Assembly (NCBI GenBank): GCA_037178675.1
Contig: JAYMGJ010000214.1
Span: 1 to 30,066 of the forward strand
DNA from: Scleroderma bovista
Taxonomy: Eukaryota; Basidiomycota; Agaricomycetes; Boletales; Sclerodermataceae
Direction: 5' to 3'
Length of the DNA: 30,066 bases
The notes below the pieces were generated by a model. The model had not been told where the DNA came from, did not search any database, and saw nothing but the letters and a program-made list of their open reading frames with translations. Each line of letters begins with the position of its first letter. Position 1 is the stretch's first letter. Below, one piece after another: positions 21,101 to 30,066 of this stretch. The position numbers were made by a program, and so were the translations under genes.

Positions 21101-21770
21101 GAGGTTTCCAGTGTAAGATACGGTCCACCTTTTTGGGATCCATCTGTATCCCTTCGTTACTAACAATTCGTCCCAGAATTTTAAGTTTCTCGCATAGAAA
21201 CTTTATCTTCTTTTCACTAAGATAAAATTTATGTTTTCGTAGGATAGAAAGTATGAGACCCACATGCTTAATGTGGTCTTCTAGTGTATCTAAGTAAATA
21301 ATAATATCATCGAGATAAACATCGAGAAAGACACCAATATATTCACCAAAGATGTGATTCATTACTGCTTGATAAGTAGCTGGTGCATTACAGTCACCTT
21401 GTTGTATAACCTTGGTTACCATATTTCCGTCTGGAGTAGTTACTGCCGTTCGTGGCACATGTTCCAGAACTATTCGGATTTGTTCATAGGCATCTTGCCC
21501 ATCAATTATTGATCGGTAAGGCCTTTTGGCTACCCTTCGTAATATTCCCTCAATGTCTGGCACACCCTTGGCAGTAGTTTCTGGTGATTCCCACAACCTT
21601 TAGGTACAATTATTGTGCGCGTAACAATGTACCTAACAGATCCCCTCTTCAGGTGGACCCTCCAGCCAGTTCCAGTAACGGTTGTGAGACAATCTGTGAG
21701 TCCCCGTTGCAGTTTGTCAAGGTTGTCAGGAGGTAATACGGAGCTAACCATTAGCCTCCACCCTCTTTTA
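18141..21770 (-). pseudogene. pol: Second Ty3/gypsy element, pol remnant only
   Basis: It belongs to a different lineage from the first element. Reverse transcriptase has SIIDGQDAYEQIR and an intact YLDD (about 21290). RNase H has IWIMTNAC, where the expected catalytic Asp of TDA is Asn, then YPVHEQE and WVTDHESL. Integrase has HSLLAHLG...CVSCKTC, GIDFVGPLP, ISDRDVLF and DGSTERVN. A chromodomain-like end (FKVEWSSGNQTWVPHLDLE) follows, and the frame stops at 18141. In-frame TGA codons lie at 21024, 20604, 20199, 19869 and 18708 (lowest coordinate of each). A frame change near 21575-21600, with a TAA at 21600, cuts off the upstream part. Gag, protease and LTRs are not found. The left part of RT fades into the repeat block at about 21750. 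Confidence 0.88.
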
Positions 21771-21906
21771 GCCATCATACGGAGGGTGAATGGCGCGGTC
21801 AACATGCATCGCGGGAAGGGTATCCATCAGCCTCCGCCCTCTTTTGACCATCATACAGAGGGTACATGGCACAGTCAACATGCATCACGGGGGGGGGGGG
21901 GGGGGG
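21754..21906. repeat. 76 bp tandem pair ending in a run of 18 G
   Basis: Two copies, starting near 21754 and 21830, share GCCTCC-CCCTCTTTT, CCATCATAC-GAGGGT and GTCAACATGCATC-CGGG. The second ends in 18 consecutive G at 21889-21906, where the first has GGGAAGGG. The block marks the broken upstream end of the second gypsy remnant. Confidence 0.8.
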
Positions 21907-22256
21907 TATATGTAGCAGCTGGCAGTAGATATACATCATGGAGAGGGTACGTCTACGCTCCGAGTGTATGCTGAGGCTGTCATCCGAGGTCCTAGGACTC
22001 TTTAGAGGGTGCATCCACACATATTGCATATCTTTAGCACACAAAAACAATGTGTATTGGGGGTATGGAGAACACTCAAAGAAGGTTGACAGCCAATACA
22101 CGTGCACACAATTAATTGTAAAGAACGAGGACGAAAATGAGAGTACCATGCATCATCCGGTGAAGTAACATGGGGAGCTATTCAAACATCACATATGCTT
22201 CACGTGCCAAGTAAATATCAATATCACCAATAGATATGGATGTCCATCCAGCAGGA
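21907..22256. other. Gap with no gene
   Basis: No supported gene is seen between the G run and the end of the minus-strand gene that terminates at 22257. Possible TATA-like and palindromic words occur but none stands out. Confidence 0.4.
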
Positions 22257-22680
22257 CTACTCGTGAGGGGACTTTGACGGCATGCATGAACCAAGACAGG
22301 GAGCATCAGGTTCAGGCACATCCAGGCTTGTATTGGCAGCAGTGACATCGGGGAGAGTGGCGCTCTGTCCGAGGGATGTCGGGTCATGGTGGTAATGAGT
22401 ACTTGTTCCGTAGCCTCCACGGATACCGCCCAAATAGTAGTCTGGCCCATGATTACCGGCGGCCTGTTGTGCATTGTAGTTGACTTGAGGAATACCTTCT
22501 CCGTACGGTCCGTGGTAGGGTGGATGCATACCGGGTCGGTAAAGATGCTGATATGGTGCCAGTGGAGGTGGGTACCACCCTCCTTGCATGGTAGCGGTGT
22601 AGTCATATGGTGCACCTCACGTCCAAGGCAACATCCCTGGCGCAAGAGGCCGCTCATTGAACCCAGGTTGCTGAGACGGT

Positions 22681-23000
22681 TGTGTGAATGTGTTTTCATG
22701 AGAGATGGGACGGGCACTCTGGTGAGCGCGAGGCTGACGACCTCCTTCAGGACCTGGACACTGATCATGAGGGCTACTGCACATGGGGTGCGAGTCACTC
22801 ACTTTCTCGAGAGCCATCAGCCTCGCCTTTGCTTGTGGGATGTGTGAATGCGTTTTCATGAGAAATGGGACGGGCACTCTGGTGAGCGCGAGGCTGACGA
22901 CCTCCTTCAGGACCTGGATGCTAATCATGAGAGCCACTGTGCATGGAGTGCGAGTCACTCACTTTCTCGAGAGCCATCGGCCTTGCCTTTGCTTGTGGGA
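22681..23000. repeat. 160 bp tandem duplication in the minus-strand gene
   Basis: Two copies, 22681-22840 and 22841-23000, both beginning TGTGTGAATG and ending GCTTGTGGGATG, differ at roughly a dozen sites, mostly transitions. As 160 is not a multiple of three, the second copy changes the reading frame of the gene it lies in. Confidence 0.92.
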
Positions 23001-25984
23001 TGATGACCTTCCTCGGCAGCCAACAGTTTTGCAGTCAGATTAGACGAGTGCTCACCAGATGGTCTGGTATTCTCAGACCTATTGGGGAACACTCGGTCCT
23101 GGAGGTTGAATGGTTCGTTCTCATTTCTGGGTTGATGGTACCACACGAGACGGGGCTTTGGGCGTTCTCCTTTGTGCGCTGTTGACATGTCAAGGGATAT
23201 TAATGGAGGGCTGGCAAGGCGGGATGACCGAGGGACCGATGCTGACACAGGTTCACTAGTATGTGAGGTATAAAAGTCTATGTCAGGGCCGGCCTGCTGG
23301 TGCGTCACCATGATCAGCGAAGAGATCAGCAGCCGGGTGGGTATTAATTGGAGTCGTGGGAGGTTCATCACAGGAGGGTTCACGGGTAGCTTGAAAGGCC
23401 ACAGGAGGGATGTTATTGGATGCGCTGTCAGCGGTGGTTGATGTGTCAGCTGCCGAGCCATGGTTGCTACTAGTGTCCATGGCATCGACGACAGTGGATG
23501 TGGGGCCTGGAGCATCTGGGAGAGCATTGGGCAACCGTGTATTACTAGAAGAGGTTGAATCAGAGAATGCAGGAGTAGGAAGGACAGACCGACCGATTGT
23601 GAGGACCAACAGAAGAGTTAGAGTTAGCACAGGTAGCAGGAGAGGCATGCAGTTTCACGGTGTTTTCAGACTCCTTGTAGGAGTCTGCGACCTCAAACCG
23701 AACATTTTTCTGTATAGAGCATGTTACAATAATATTACAAGTAGGATCTGAAGGCATGGAGGTACACATACCTGGGTAACATTGACGGACTTGCCCTGGT
23801 CTGAAACATCGGGGCGAGCACCTTTCTTTGCAGAAGAATCTGCTTGACAACTATCATCCGATGGAACATACATCGGTGACGAAGGAATGCGGCGACGAGT
23901 CTTGCCACTGGTAGTACGGGCCCTCAGACCTTTGGAGCCCACCATCTTGCCGTGTTTAGAGGTCTCTCCCTTGCGGTCCAACAGTAGCACCGAGGCCTTG
24001 GTTTCCTGCTTGATATCGCTCACTTGGGACCCTTTCAATTTGCGCTTGCGCGACAATGGTTCTCGCTCGTACTCAGAGTCGATATTCCCAATGACGTCGT
24101 CAGCGTTGACCTCACCATCTTCAGTTTGCATGTCATCATCTTGGCCGCCTTGTGATTGTTCGTCTGGGTGATATTCATCACTAGATGGCTCCGACTCAAA
24201 TGGTGTATCACTAGAAAGAATGATTACTTTGGAACTCGTCGCAGTCTTTCTCTTGGAAGATCATTGGGGAGGGAATACACCCAGGAGCTTTGCAGGCAAC
24301 TTTGGCTCCTTGATCCTAGGCATCTCATCAATGGCATCTGAATCAGGGATGCTTGACATGTCGATATCAGTGACCATCCTCTTCTTTCCCTTGTTCTTCT
24401 TGATTCGTGTGGCAGACGGATTGGGCAATCGATCGGGTCCATTGTAGTCGATCACAGAATTGCAAAATATCCGCTGACCCTTCTGAAGTTTAGAGTCTGA
24501 TGGTGGTGGCGCATTAATTATGACAGGACTCTTTGATGCAACAAGAGCCGCTGTAGCTCCATTAGTATCCATTGATATTAAAGAAGCAACGTCATACATT
24601 TTTTATTCGGGACGTGTTCAAGATGAAGCCTGTCGTTGCTGGTGTCTGTGAGAGCAGCAACGAGCTTAGAACAGTCTGCCAGAGTGAGGTCCGAGATACC
24701 CTTTGCACTTCCTCTGCTGCGGCGTTCCTCACCCGGGAATAGAACATCCACCGGCCAGTTTTTCATGACCAGTGAACTGCTTGTGAGATGGCTGAGGAAT
24801 GACTTCCATGGGAACAGCTTCTGCGATGCCCACTTCAAACGATAACCCTCTTAAGAAGCAGTCAGAGGTCATCAAAGCCAAGATATTGAGAACCTACCAA
24901 CGAGCTTCCTGAGAAGTTGCTTGACTTGTTCGTGATCGGGTCGCTCGATGATTTCAATGACATCATCTTCGTCGTCAGGCTGATCCTTTTTGTTGTTAAC
25001 GTGTTGCTTTCCCTTGCTTCCCTCAGCGGTGGTTTCTGTAGGGAGTTCAGTGGTACCTTCAAAGGCTTCTGTTACGCTCTCTAGAGATACCTTGTTACTA
25101 ATAAAATATCAAATGATGGCAGACACAGACAAATGATGTAGACGTACTATACGTGTGCCTTCAGATGCGCAATGATTGTATCGGTATCTGCACGACAACG
25201 CGCAGAAAAGAACTATAAAAATTAGTATTGGGGCTGGAGTACATCGTGCAAGTGACATACCCCTTCAGCACCTGGAGTACTAAAGGCATGGCCAAGGCTG
25301 CCATCTTGATTGACGACCTTGCCGGCTAATACATAGCAGCCCTCGAACCCGTGTGCTTTTGATAGTGCGGTGAACTAGAGCAAAGACAATCAATTCAATA
25401 TATATCGCTGTTAGGACGCCAAAGAAATGCTTACCGTGCGATCTAGATTCTTCGCAGCCTTGTTGAAAAGTTGCTGGCATTGTGCAACTGTTCCACCCAT
25501 ATCTTCGAGCTCTTTGGACTCCTTCCATGTTTCCAGGATTTCAATATAGGTATCAGGGTAATCGTCTTTGAAACACTTGTAGCACTTCTTGACATCCGCC
25601 CGAGAAGGGGTTCCTTCGACATTGTCAGGGATCTGCGCAAGTTCAGTCTCCTTGTGCTTGACGAAATACTCAGTATAGATATTCCAAGCATTTTGTGAAT
25701 TCGTGCGTGAGTACTGGCGGTTGTAGTGATCCCTGACCTGTTGCCATGGCATTCCGCGACTCACCCCGAGTTTGGTGAATATATCATTCACTTGCTGAAA
25801 ACCCTCACTGAACTCATCCATGAGCACATCGGGAACCCTCCCGCGAGTGTAAGTGGGATCTTTGTCATCTCCATCATGTCTGCCACTTTCGGACTTATGT
25901 TCTCCAGTGGATGGAAGCGGCAGTAAATCAGATTCTTGCAACGGAGTGGGGGTAGCACGATGGCATGGAGTGGGTGAGACTCGG

Positions 25985-26420
25985 GAGGCCAGCGCTGTAC
26001 TCCGTGGAATAAGCCTTGATGGCTCAGCCTTTGGACATATGTATGATTAATACATTCACCCTACGAACAAAGCAACGACTTACACTCTTGACACGTTCAC
26101 CGTCACTCTGCATAGGCTCAAAGCCCATTTTGTCAAGGGCCAAAGGTGGGGCAGACCACGAGCCGATTTGACAACGGTATGGAGAGAAGGGGCAGAGTCT
26201 TGGGAGGCAAGCACTGTACCCCGTGGAATAAGCCTTGACGGCTCAATCTTGGGATATATATATGATTAATATATTCGCCCTATGAACAAAGCAATGACTT
26301 ACACTGTTAACGGGCTCATCGACACTCTGCGCAGGCTCAAAGCCCAATTTGTCAAGGGCTGAAAGTGGGGCCAGACCACGAGCTGATTTCGCAACGGTGG
26401 GGAAAGATGGTGCAGACTGT
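25985..26420 (-). repeat. 219 bp exon-plus-intron tandem duplication
   Basis: The sequence around GTGGAATAAGCCTTGA recurs at a spacing of 219 bp (26004 and 26223). So do the splice sites (introns 26029-26083 and 26248-26302, each 55 nt) and the exon words RLIPR, SARGL and GFEP-QS. The period is a multiple of three and the introns are phase 0, so the duplication kept the frame. A later one-base loss at about 26150 in the 26084-26247 exon (164 rather than 165 nt) broke it. Confidence 0.85.
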
Positions 26421-26449
26421 TCCGGAGGTGGCTTCGAGGACCCTCGCGA

Positions 26450-26800
26450 GAGGGTTGCGCTGGGTTTCTGCAGGGATGACCATGGTATATTATCACTCTC
26501 TGCAACTGATTGAGTTAACTACAGGAATACTGTTTCAACAAACTTACCTGTATTTTTGGTAAAGGAAGAGTCAGTGTAAACACTGGAAGCAGCCTTGATA
26601 GTAAGGGTATCGAGAGGGGGGACAGCCGTGTGGGGTGTCAGCAGAGAAGGCCGTGGCGTATCATCACCCTCTGGGACCAATTCAGCTAAAAGCAGAAATA
26701 CAATTTAATAAGCTTACCTATATTTTCGGTGATAGACGTATCACTGCGTGCATTGGAAACGGTCTTGATGAGAGGTTCCGAGAGAAAGGGATTATTATCG
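26450..26800 (-). repeat. Divergent ~170 bp exon-plus-intron duplication
   Basis: Exons ending at 26548 and 26718 share a splice-donor context (ACCTGTATTTTTGGT versus ACCTATATTTTCGGT, 170 bp apart), encode similar Ser/Thr-rich ends (SFTKNT versus SITENI) and are followed by phase 1 introns. The copies are much more diverged than the 219 bp pair. Confidence 0.6.
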
Positions 26801-27198
26801 CCATCAGAACTTTGAGGAACGTCCATTGAAGTCTCGCTGGGGGGAATGTGGCTTCGGCAGAACGACGCTTCATGGATCAGCCCAGTATCCCGAGTGGTCG
26901 CCTTGATCCTCTGACGGAGTTGGGTTGGAGTTATCATGGTGGAAGGTGAAGGTTCACGACGGCCGCCTCCTTCCTGTACCAATACATAGTCGTCCTGAAA
27001 ACCTGTTGATAGTTCTGGATGCGCTGGTACTAGACCCGCAGGGTCAACTCCTGACTGGCTAGAACTACATGTCTTTTCCTGACAAAAATCAGATGCGTGT
27101 AGAGTACAGTTATTGGAAAAGAGTGCTTACTGTTGCCATGAAGAATTGCCAGTGCGCAGTAAACAAAGGATGGGAAAGGAAACCGCAACCAGGACGGT

Positions 27199-27400
27199 AT
27201 GCCATTTTTATGTACGATGGGCATTACTAGAGATCTGCCGAAGATCAGAGTGCACCTCTAGAAAGGAAAGTAAAGTATAGCTCACAGAGAAGCCCAGCGA
27301 TGCTGTCTTTATGTGCGATGTTCATCACTAGAGATCTGCCAAAGATCAGAGTGCGCCTCTAGAAAGGAAAGTAAAGTATAACTTACATGGAAGTCCAGCG
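27199..27400. repeat. 101 bp tandem duplication
   Basis: Two copies, 27199-27299 and 27300-27400, share ACTAGAGATCTGCC-AAGATCAGAGTGC and CCTCTAGAAAGGAAAGTAAA. The units begin ATGCC-TTTATGT and end near CCCAGCG or TCCAGCG. Confidence 0.88.
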
Positions 27401-27460
27401 GACATGAAACTTGATTTGTGATGCTGGCTTGAGATGATGACGGCAAACCTCAGATCGATA

Positions 27461-27522
27461 GGTTGGTGAGGTTCTGCAGAGCCTCTGCGCAGGTTGGTGA
27501 GGGTCTGCAGAGCCTCTGTGCC
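27461..27522. repeat. 31 bp tandem duplication
   Basis: GGTTGGTGAGG, TCTGCAGAGCCTCTG and a short tail occur twice, starting at 27461 and 27492. Confidence 0.85.
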
Positions 27523-27821
27523 AACGACGAACCGTTGTTTGCATGGATACAGAGACTGGGTAGGGCTAGTCGCCGACATAGACACGGAACCTTGGGGTGG
27601 TGATTGTTAACATTGTTGATGATGGGGCCCGGTGCTGGTGGTCCATCGATGCTAAGGGAGATTGGTACTAGTGATCGTTGACGCTTGTAAAGAACAAACT
27701 CACTTGTTGCCAGGTGTGTAGGGCACATTGGCGTCATTGCCCTAGGACTGAGGGCTGGTCGTTATCATCTGTGCGGTGCTGGATGCTGGGCATCGGCGTC
27801 TTCGAGCTGTGGACTTAAGGC

Positions 27822-27860
27822 AAGAGAGGCGTTGTGATTAGTAATCACAACGCCTCTCTT
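27822..27860. repeat. Perfect 39 bp palindrome (19 bp arms, one-base centre)
   Basis: AAGAGAGGCGTTGTGATTA at 27822-27840 is followed by one G and then by its exact reverse complement at 27842-27860. It lies between the minus-strand gene (5' side near 27579) and the plus-strand gene starting at 27922. It could be a hairpin, a symmetrical operator for divergent genes, or two terminal repeats of a lost DNA transposon joined head to head. Confidence 0.95.
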
Positions 27861-27921
27861 TACAACACTTCAATTTCTTACTAATTGCCACATTCACTCT
27901 CTTACTCTCATGTTGACTGCA

Positions 27922-29260
27922 ATGACGACGGCCGTCAGGTAAGTGCCATTTTGCCCATAGCCCCAATTACTGACAACGACGGCAACGCCCACCACCCACA
28001 GCACCCACAGCGAGGACAACGACGACCAGTACCACCCCACCACCCTTCTGAGTCACTCTCACCGGCACGACGATTGGTACTCCCCAGTGTCGTCGACACC
28101 ACGCATGCCACAACCACCCCAACCACCACCTCCAAACTTCGGCATCATGCGATGATGCCATCGCCCGTCGACCACCCCCATCCGCAGCGTCAATGACGCC
28201 GCCACCGTCGACTCACGCTACAGGAGGAAAGCGAAGAGCGAGACGAGGAGGTTCATTGCTTGGATTGCCAGGTAGGTCACCCTTGATCTCGATTACCTGC
28301 GGGCTATTTATTTTCTCGCACACATTGTCCATACCTGCATGGGTGCGTCTGGATTCCCTTCCTATCGTCCAGGTCGCCAGCCCAACCCAGCCCCTCCTTA
28401 TCCCAGTGATTGCCGCCTTCGTATTCGCGCGAGCCTGTGCAGCCTGCACAGCACGATCCATTTTGGGGTCGTCATGCTCCTCCAGAGATCCTCGCGACTG
28501 GGGTCATCCCCATGGATGCCCCTACTCTGGACACGGCTCGCAGTATTCATACTATCCTTTCCGCTCGCCAGACGCCCACTGTGCCCTGAGCCCAATGGAG
28601 ACGTCACCTCGTTCTGTGCATTTATCTGCGCCTCCCACGTGGTCCTACGTTCCAAATCAAGGATGGTCAAGATACGGCGAGGTGGAGTGGCTCTGGCAGT
28701 CATTCTTCGCAGCCATCTCCACCCAATGCCACATCGCGCCAGCTGTCCCGAGTCATTGACGAAGATTTATGACAAGGGTGCTGTGGATGCCTTGGTTGTT
28801 CTTTTGCAGTCCCGTTCTGCTGAGCCCTCGGTGTCTGGCCACGAGAATGTGCACTCACCGACATTGTTGAGTGGCAGCCGACACACTACGACTTCGCCTG
28901 CCACTGCCCACTGTCGATATGTCTCGTCCAACGGACCTTTACCCATATCATCTGGATCCAATTCAATCAAGTGTCCTCTCAGCCCTGCTGCAATGGAAGA
29001 GATGGACAGCAAGCGTCCGCGCGTTGACAGCTTGAAACGGGGTGGTGGATCCACCATCTGGACGTTACTTTCCTTCTCCTTCCTCACGCCTGTCCCCGAT
29101 ACCATTCCGCACGCAACCACACTCCCCCGAGTCTCGCCAGCATGTGGAAATAGCCCACTCGGCGTACCCGAGCACTCCGGCAGTGACGGGCTCACCTCCT
29201 CTTTTCGGCAATTGTCATCATTATGTTTTTCTACATGCTTTATTGCACATATGTATCTAT
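27922..29260 (+). pseudogene. Broken gene of unknown function, His/Pro/Ser-rich
   Basis: It starts at ATG 27922 (MTTAV), with a short exon to 27938, a 63 nt intron to 28001, and an exon to 28271 (His/Pro-rich, then Arg/Lys-rich, ending FIAWIA). A 101 nt intron to 28372 and further exons follow. Blocks that look coding are DPFWGRHAPPEILATGVIPMD, a SRVIDED that changes frame near 28766 into YDKGAVDALVVLLQSR, then MEEMDSKRPRVDSLKRGGG and YPSTPAVTGSPPLFG near 29200 in yet another frame. In-frame TGAs occur at 28153, 28407 and 28587. I do not recognise the family. The gene model is tentative beyond the first two introns. Confidence 0.45.
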
Positions 29261-29289
29261 CACACACCACATGTACATGTACACCATAA

Positions 29290-29651
29290 GAATGATAGAT
29301 ATCCACACTATCTGGTAGTCTGTCTGAGCCAGCCTCTTCTCTCAGATGAAGATAGTCATTCCTCTAGAAGGGGCACCCACGCTCATTTCAATGCGGTCAG
29401 GCTCACACTCGGACAGCCAATCACAATACGAATAACCTTCCTACTGAAAATAAAGCATAGCTGCAACCTCGAATACTGTATTCTTGCCCCTTGTAAGAGT
29501 CGGAAATATTTTAATATGCTTCCCCCTATCAGATGACACTAGAATAAATGTTCCCTATTTGCTATGTCTGTCAGTCTGCACATGATAGTGCTATCATTCA
29601 ATGTATTTGGCTGTTGTGAATCGGGTTCACCATCACCTCTTACTAGTTCCC
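29290..29651. other. Gap with no gene
   Basis: No supported coding sequence is seen between the broken gene and the next start codon at 29652. The stretch holds AT-rich, intergenic-looking sequence. Confidence 0.4.
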
Positions 29652-30066
29652 ATGGGGCGCACAGCTAAATACTTCACACTGCATGACAGACAGGCAGCTG
29701 AGCGCAAGCAAAAGGCACTCCATGCATGTACCAAGTAACTGGCACTATACACTTACAGTGCAATGACTAACTTTGAAGTATATTTCAGGGACAAGGAACT
29801 CCAGTCTGAGCAGAATCGGCGTGCATACAGAAAGCGGGTTGGTCGACACCTCCGTAAGGGTACCGTTCACCAAAGTCCTCCACCCACACGGAGAGGCTTG
29901 GATCCCCACACCTCCTCCATTCCAGTTCTACCACCAGCACTCATCACTCATGCAACAATGCGTCTGCCGACATCAGCCATGTTTTTGGAAGCAGCTCAGA
30001 GTGCTGATGCTCTGGATGAATCGGAACTCCCGAGCTGGGAGGAGGATCCCCCATACAATGCCGAGT
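29652..30066 (+). CDS. Start of a hypothetical gene running off the right edge
   Basis: Exon 1 (29652-29734) begins MGRTAKYFTLHDRQAAERKQKAL. A 54 nt GTAACT...TTTCAG intron at 29735-29788 contains a consensus-like branch site (TGACTAAC). Exon 2 continues in frame to the window end (KDKELQSEQNRRAYRKRVGRH..., then Pro-rich, then acidic SWEEDPPYN). The basic QNRRAYRKR segment could bind nucleic acid. Proteins opening MGR-AK and carrying QNRRAY are, as I recall, common near DNA transposons in Agaricomycetes, but I cannot give a function. No stop or frameshift is seen in the visible part. Confidence 0.6.

Larger units (their letters stand above)
22257..27579 (-). pseudogene. Large multi-exon Agaricomycete gene of unknown function, enlarged by internal duplications and broken
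   Basis: Exons with GT-AG introns that I could place, high to low: about 26982-26718, 26685-26548, 26505-26303, 26247-26084, 26028-25435, 25374-25261, 25212-25148, 25097-~24902, 24848-23772 and 23709 onward to TAG 22257-22259. Upstream exons are unresolved; ATG 27579 is a guess. Recognisable blocks are NAWNIYTEYF...CYKCFKDDYPDTY...ETWKESKELEDMGGTVAQCQQLF, then HGFEGCYVLAG, HLKAHVY, an acidic DDEDDVIEII, FPWKSFL...VLFPGEERR...KGISDLTLADCSKLVAAL, a Lys-rich region and a Pro/Tyr/Gly-rich tail. I recall similar blocks from common Agaricomycete proteins of unknown function. Damage: TGA at 24261 and 22617, a frame change in an A6 run at 24599-24604, others near 23600 and 23285, one base lost at about 26150, and a 160 bp duplication. 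No function can be given. Confidence 0.6.

Noticed and set aside
22386..22847. Plus-strand frames across the 160 bp duplication
   Set aside because: They are shadows of the minus-strand gene. The duplicated unit creates similar peptides in several frames.
3960..28589. TGA used as a sense codon, since internal stops are all TGA and natural ends are TAA or TAG
   Set aside because: Where family knowledge allows a call, the affected positions are Arg, which CGA to TGA explains. Frameshifts and a lost RT Asp at the same loci show ordinary decay, and Agaricomycete nuclei use the standard code.

Overview
This is nuclear DNA from a filamentous fungus, almost certainly an Agaricomycete (mushroom-type basidiomycete). 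The evidence is the set of gene families with short 45-60 nt GT-AG introns: a FunK1-type protein kinase, a DUF6532-type gene, a Plavaka-type transposon fragment and two chromodomain-type Ty3/gypsy elements. The window is a transposon-rich accessory region in which most genes are old or broken. No rRNA or tRNA gene, CRISPR array or bacterial-style operon is visible. All translations, splice calls and counts were made by eye.

Layout. 1-658: 3' end of an unrecognised plus-strand gene. 659-3240: non-coding, with a six-copy ~170 bp tandem array, a 20 bp satellite and a TATA-like site; it may be a long LTR. 3429-4433: C-terminal remnant of a Plavaka-type transposon protein. 4515-14842: a FunK1 kinase gene split in two by a complete 7,836 bp Ty3/gypsy retrotransposon (5314-13149) with a 5 bp target duplication (CATAC). 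Removing the element and one CATAC rejoins the kinase reading frame exactly. 15084-17869: an eleven-exon DUF6532-type pseudogene. 18141-~21770: pol remnant of a second, different Ty3/gypsy element. 22257-~27579: a many-exon minus-strand gene, grown by exon and segment duplications and now broken. 27822-27860: a perfect 39 bp palindrome. 27922-~29260: a broken plus-strand gene. 29652 to the right edge: start of another gene.

The inserted retrotransposon is the main interest. Its gag and pol lie on the minus strand and are joined by a textbook -1 frameshift heptamer (A AAA AAA). Between pol and the 3' LTR it carries an extra gene on the opposite strand with its own TATA box and one intron. That gene encodes a 333-residue protein with a long charged coiled coil and a perfect Zn(II)2Cys6-type cysteine pattern. 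Gag and pol are broken by TGA stops, a frameshift and a lost catalytic Asp in reverse transcriptase, but the antisense gene is fully open. The LTRs are rich in CCGG, the kind of CGG triplet that Zn2Cys6 proteins bind, so a self-regulation circuit is conceivable.

A second theme is decay. At least a dozen internal in-frame stops across six loci are all TGA, most at positions where Arg is expected, while every natural terminator I could identify is TAA or TAG. The two LTRs differ almost only by transitions at CpG-type sites. This fits methylation or RIP-like CpG to TpG decay acting on repeated families and sparing the kinase and the antisense gene.
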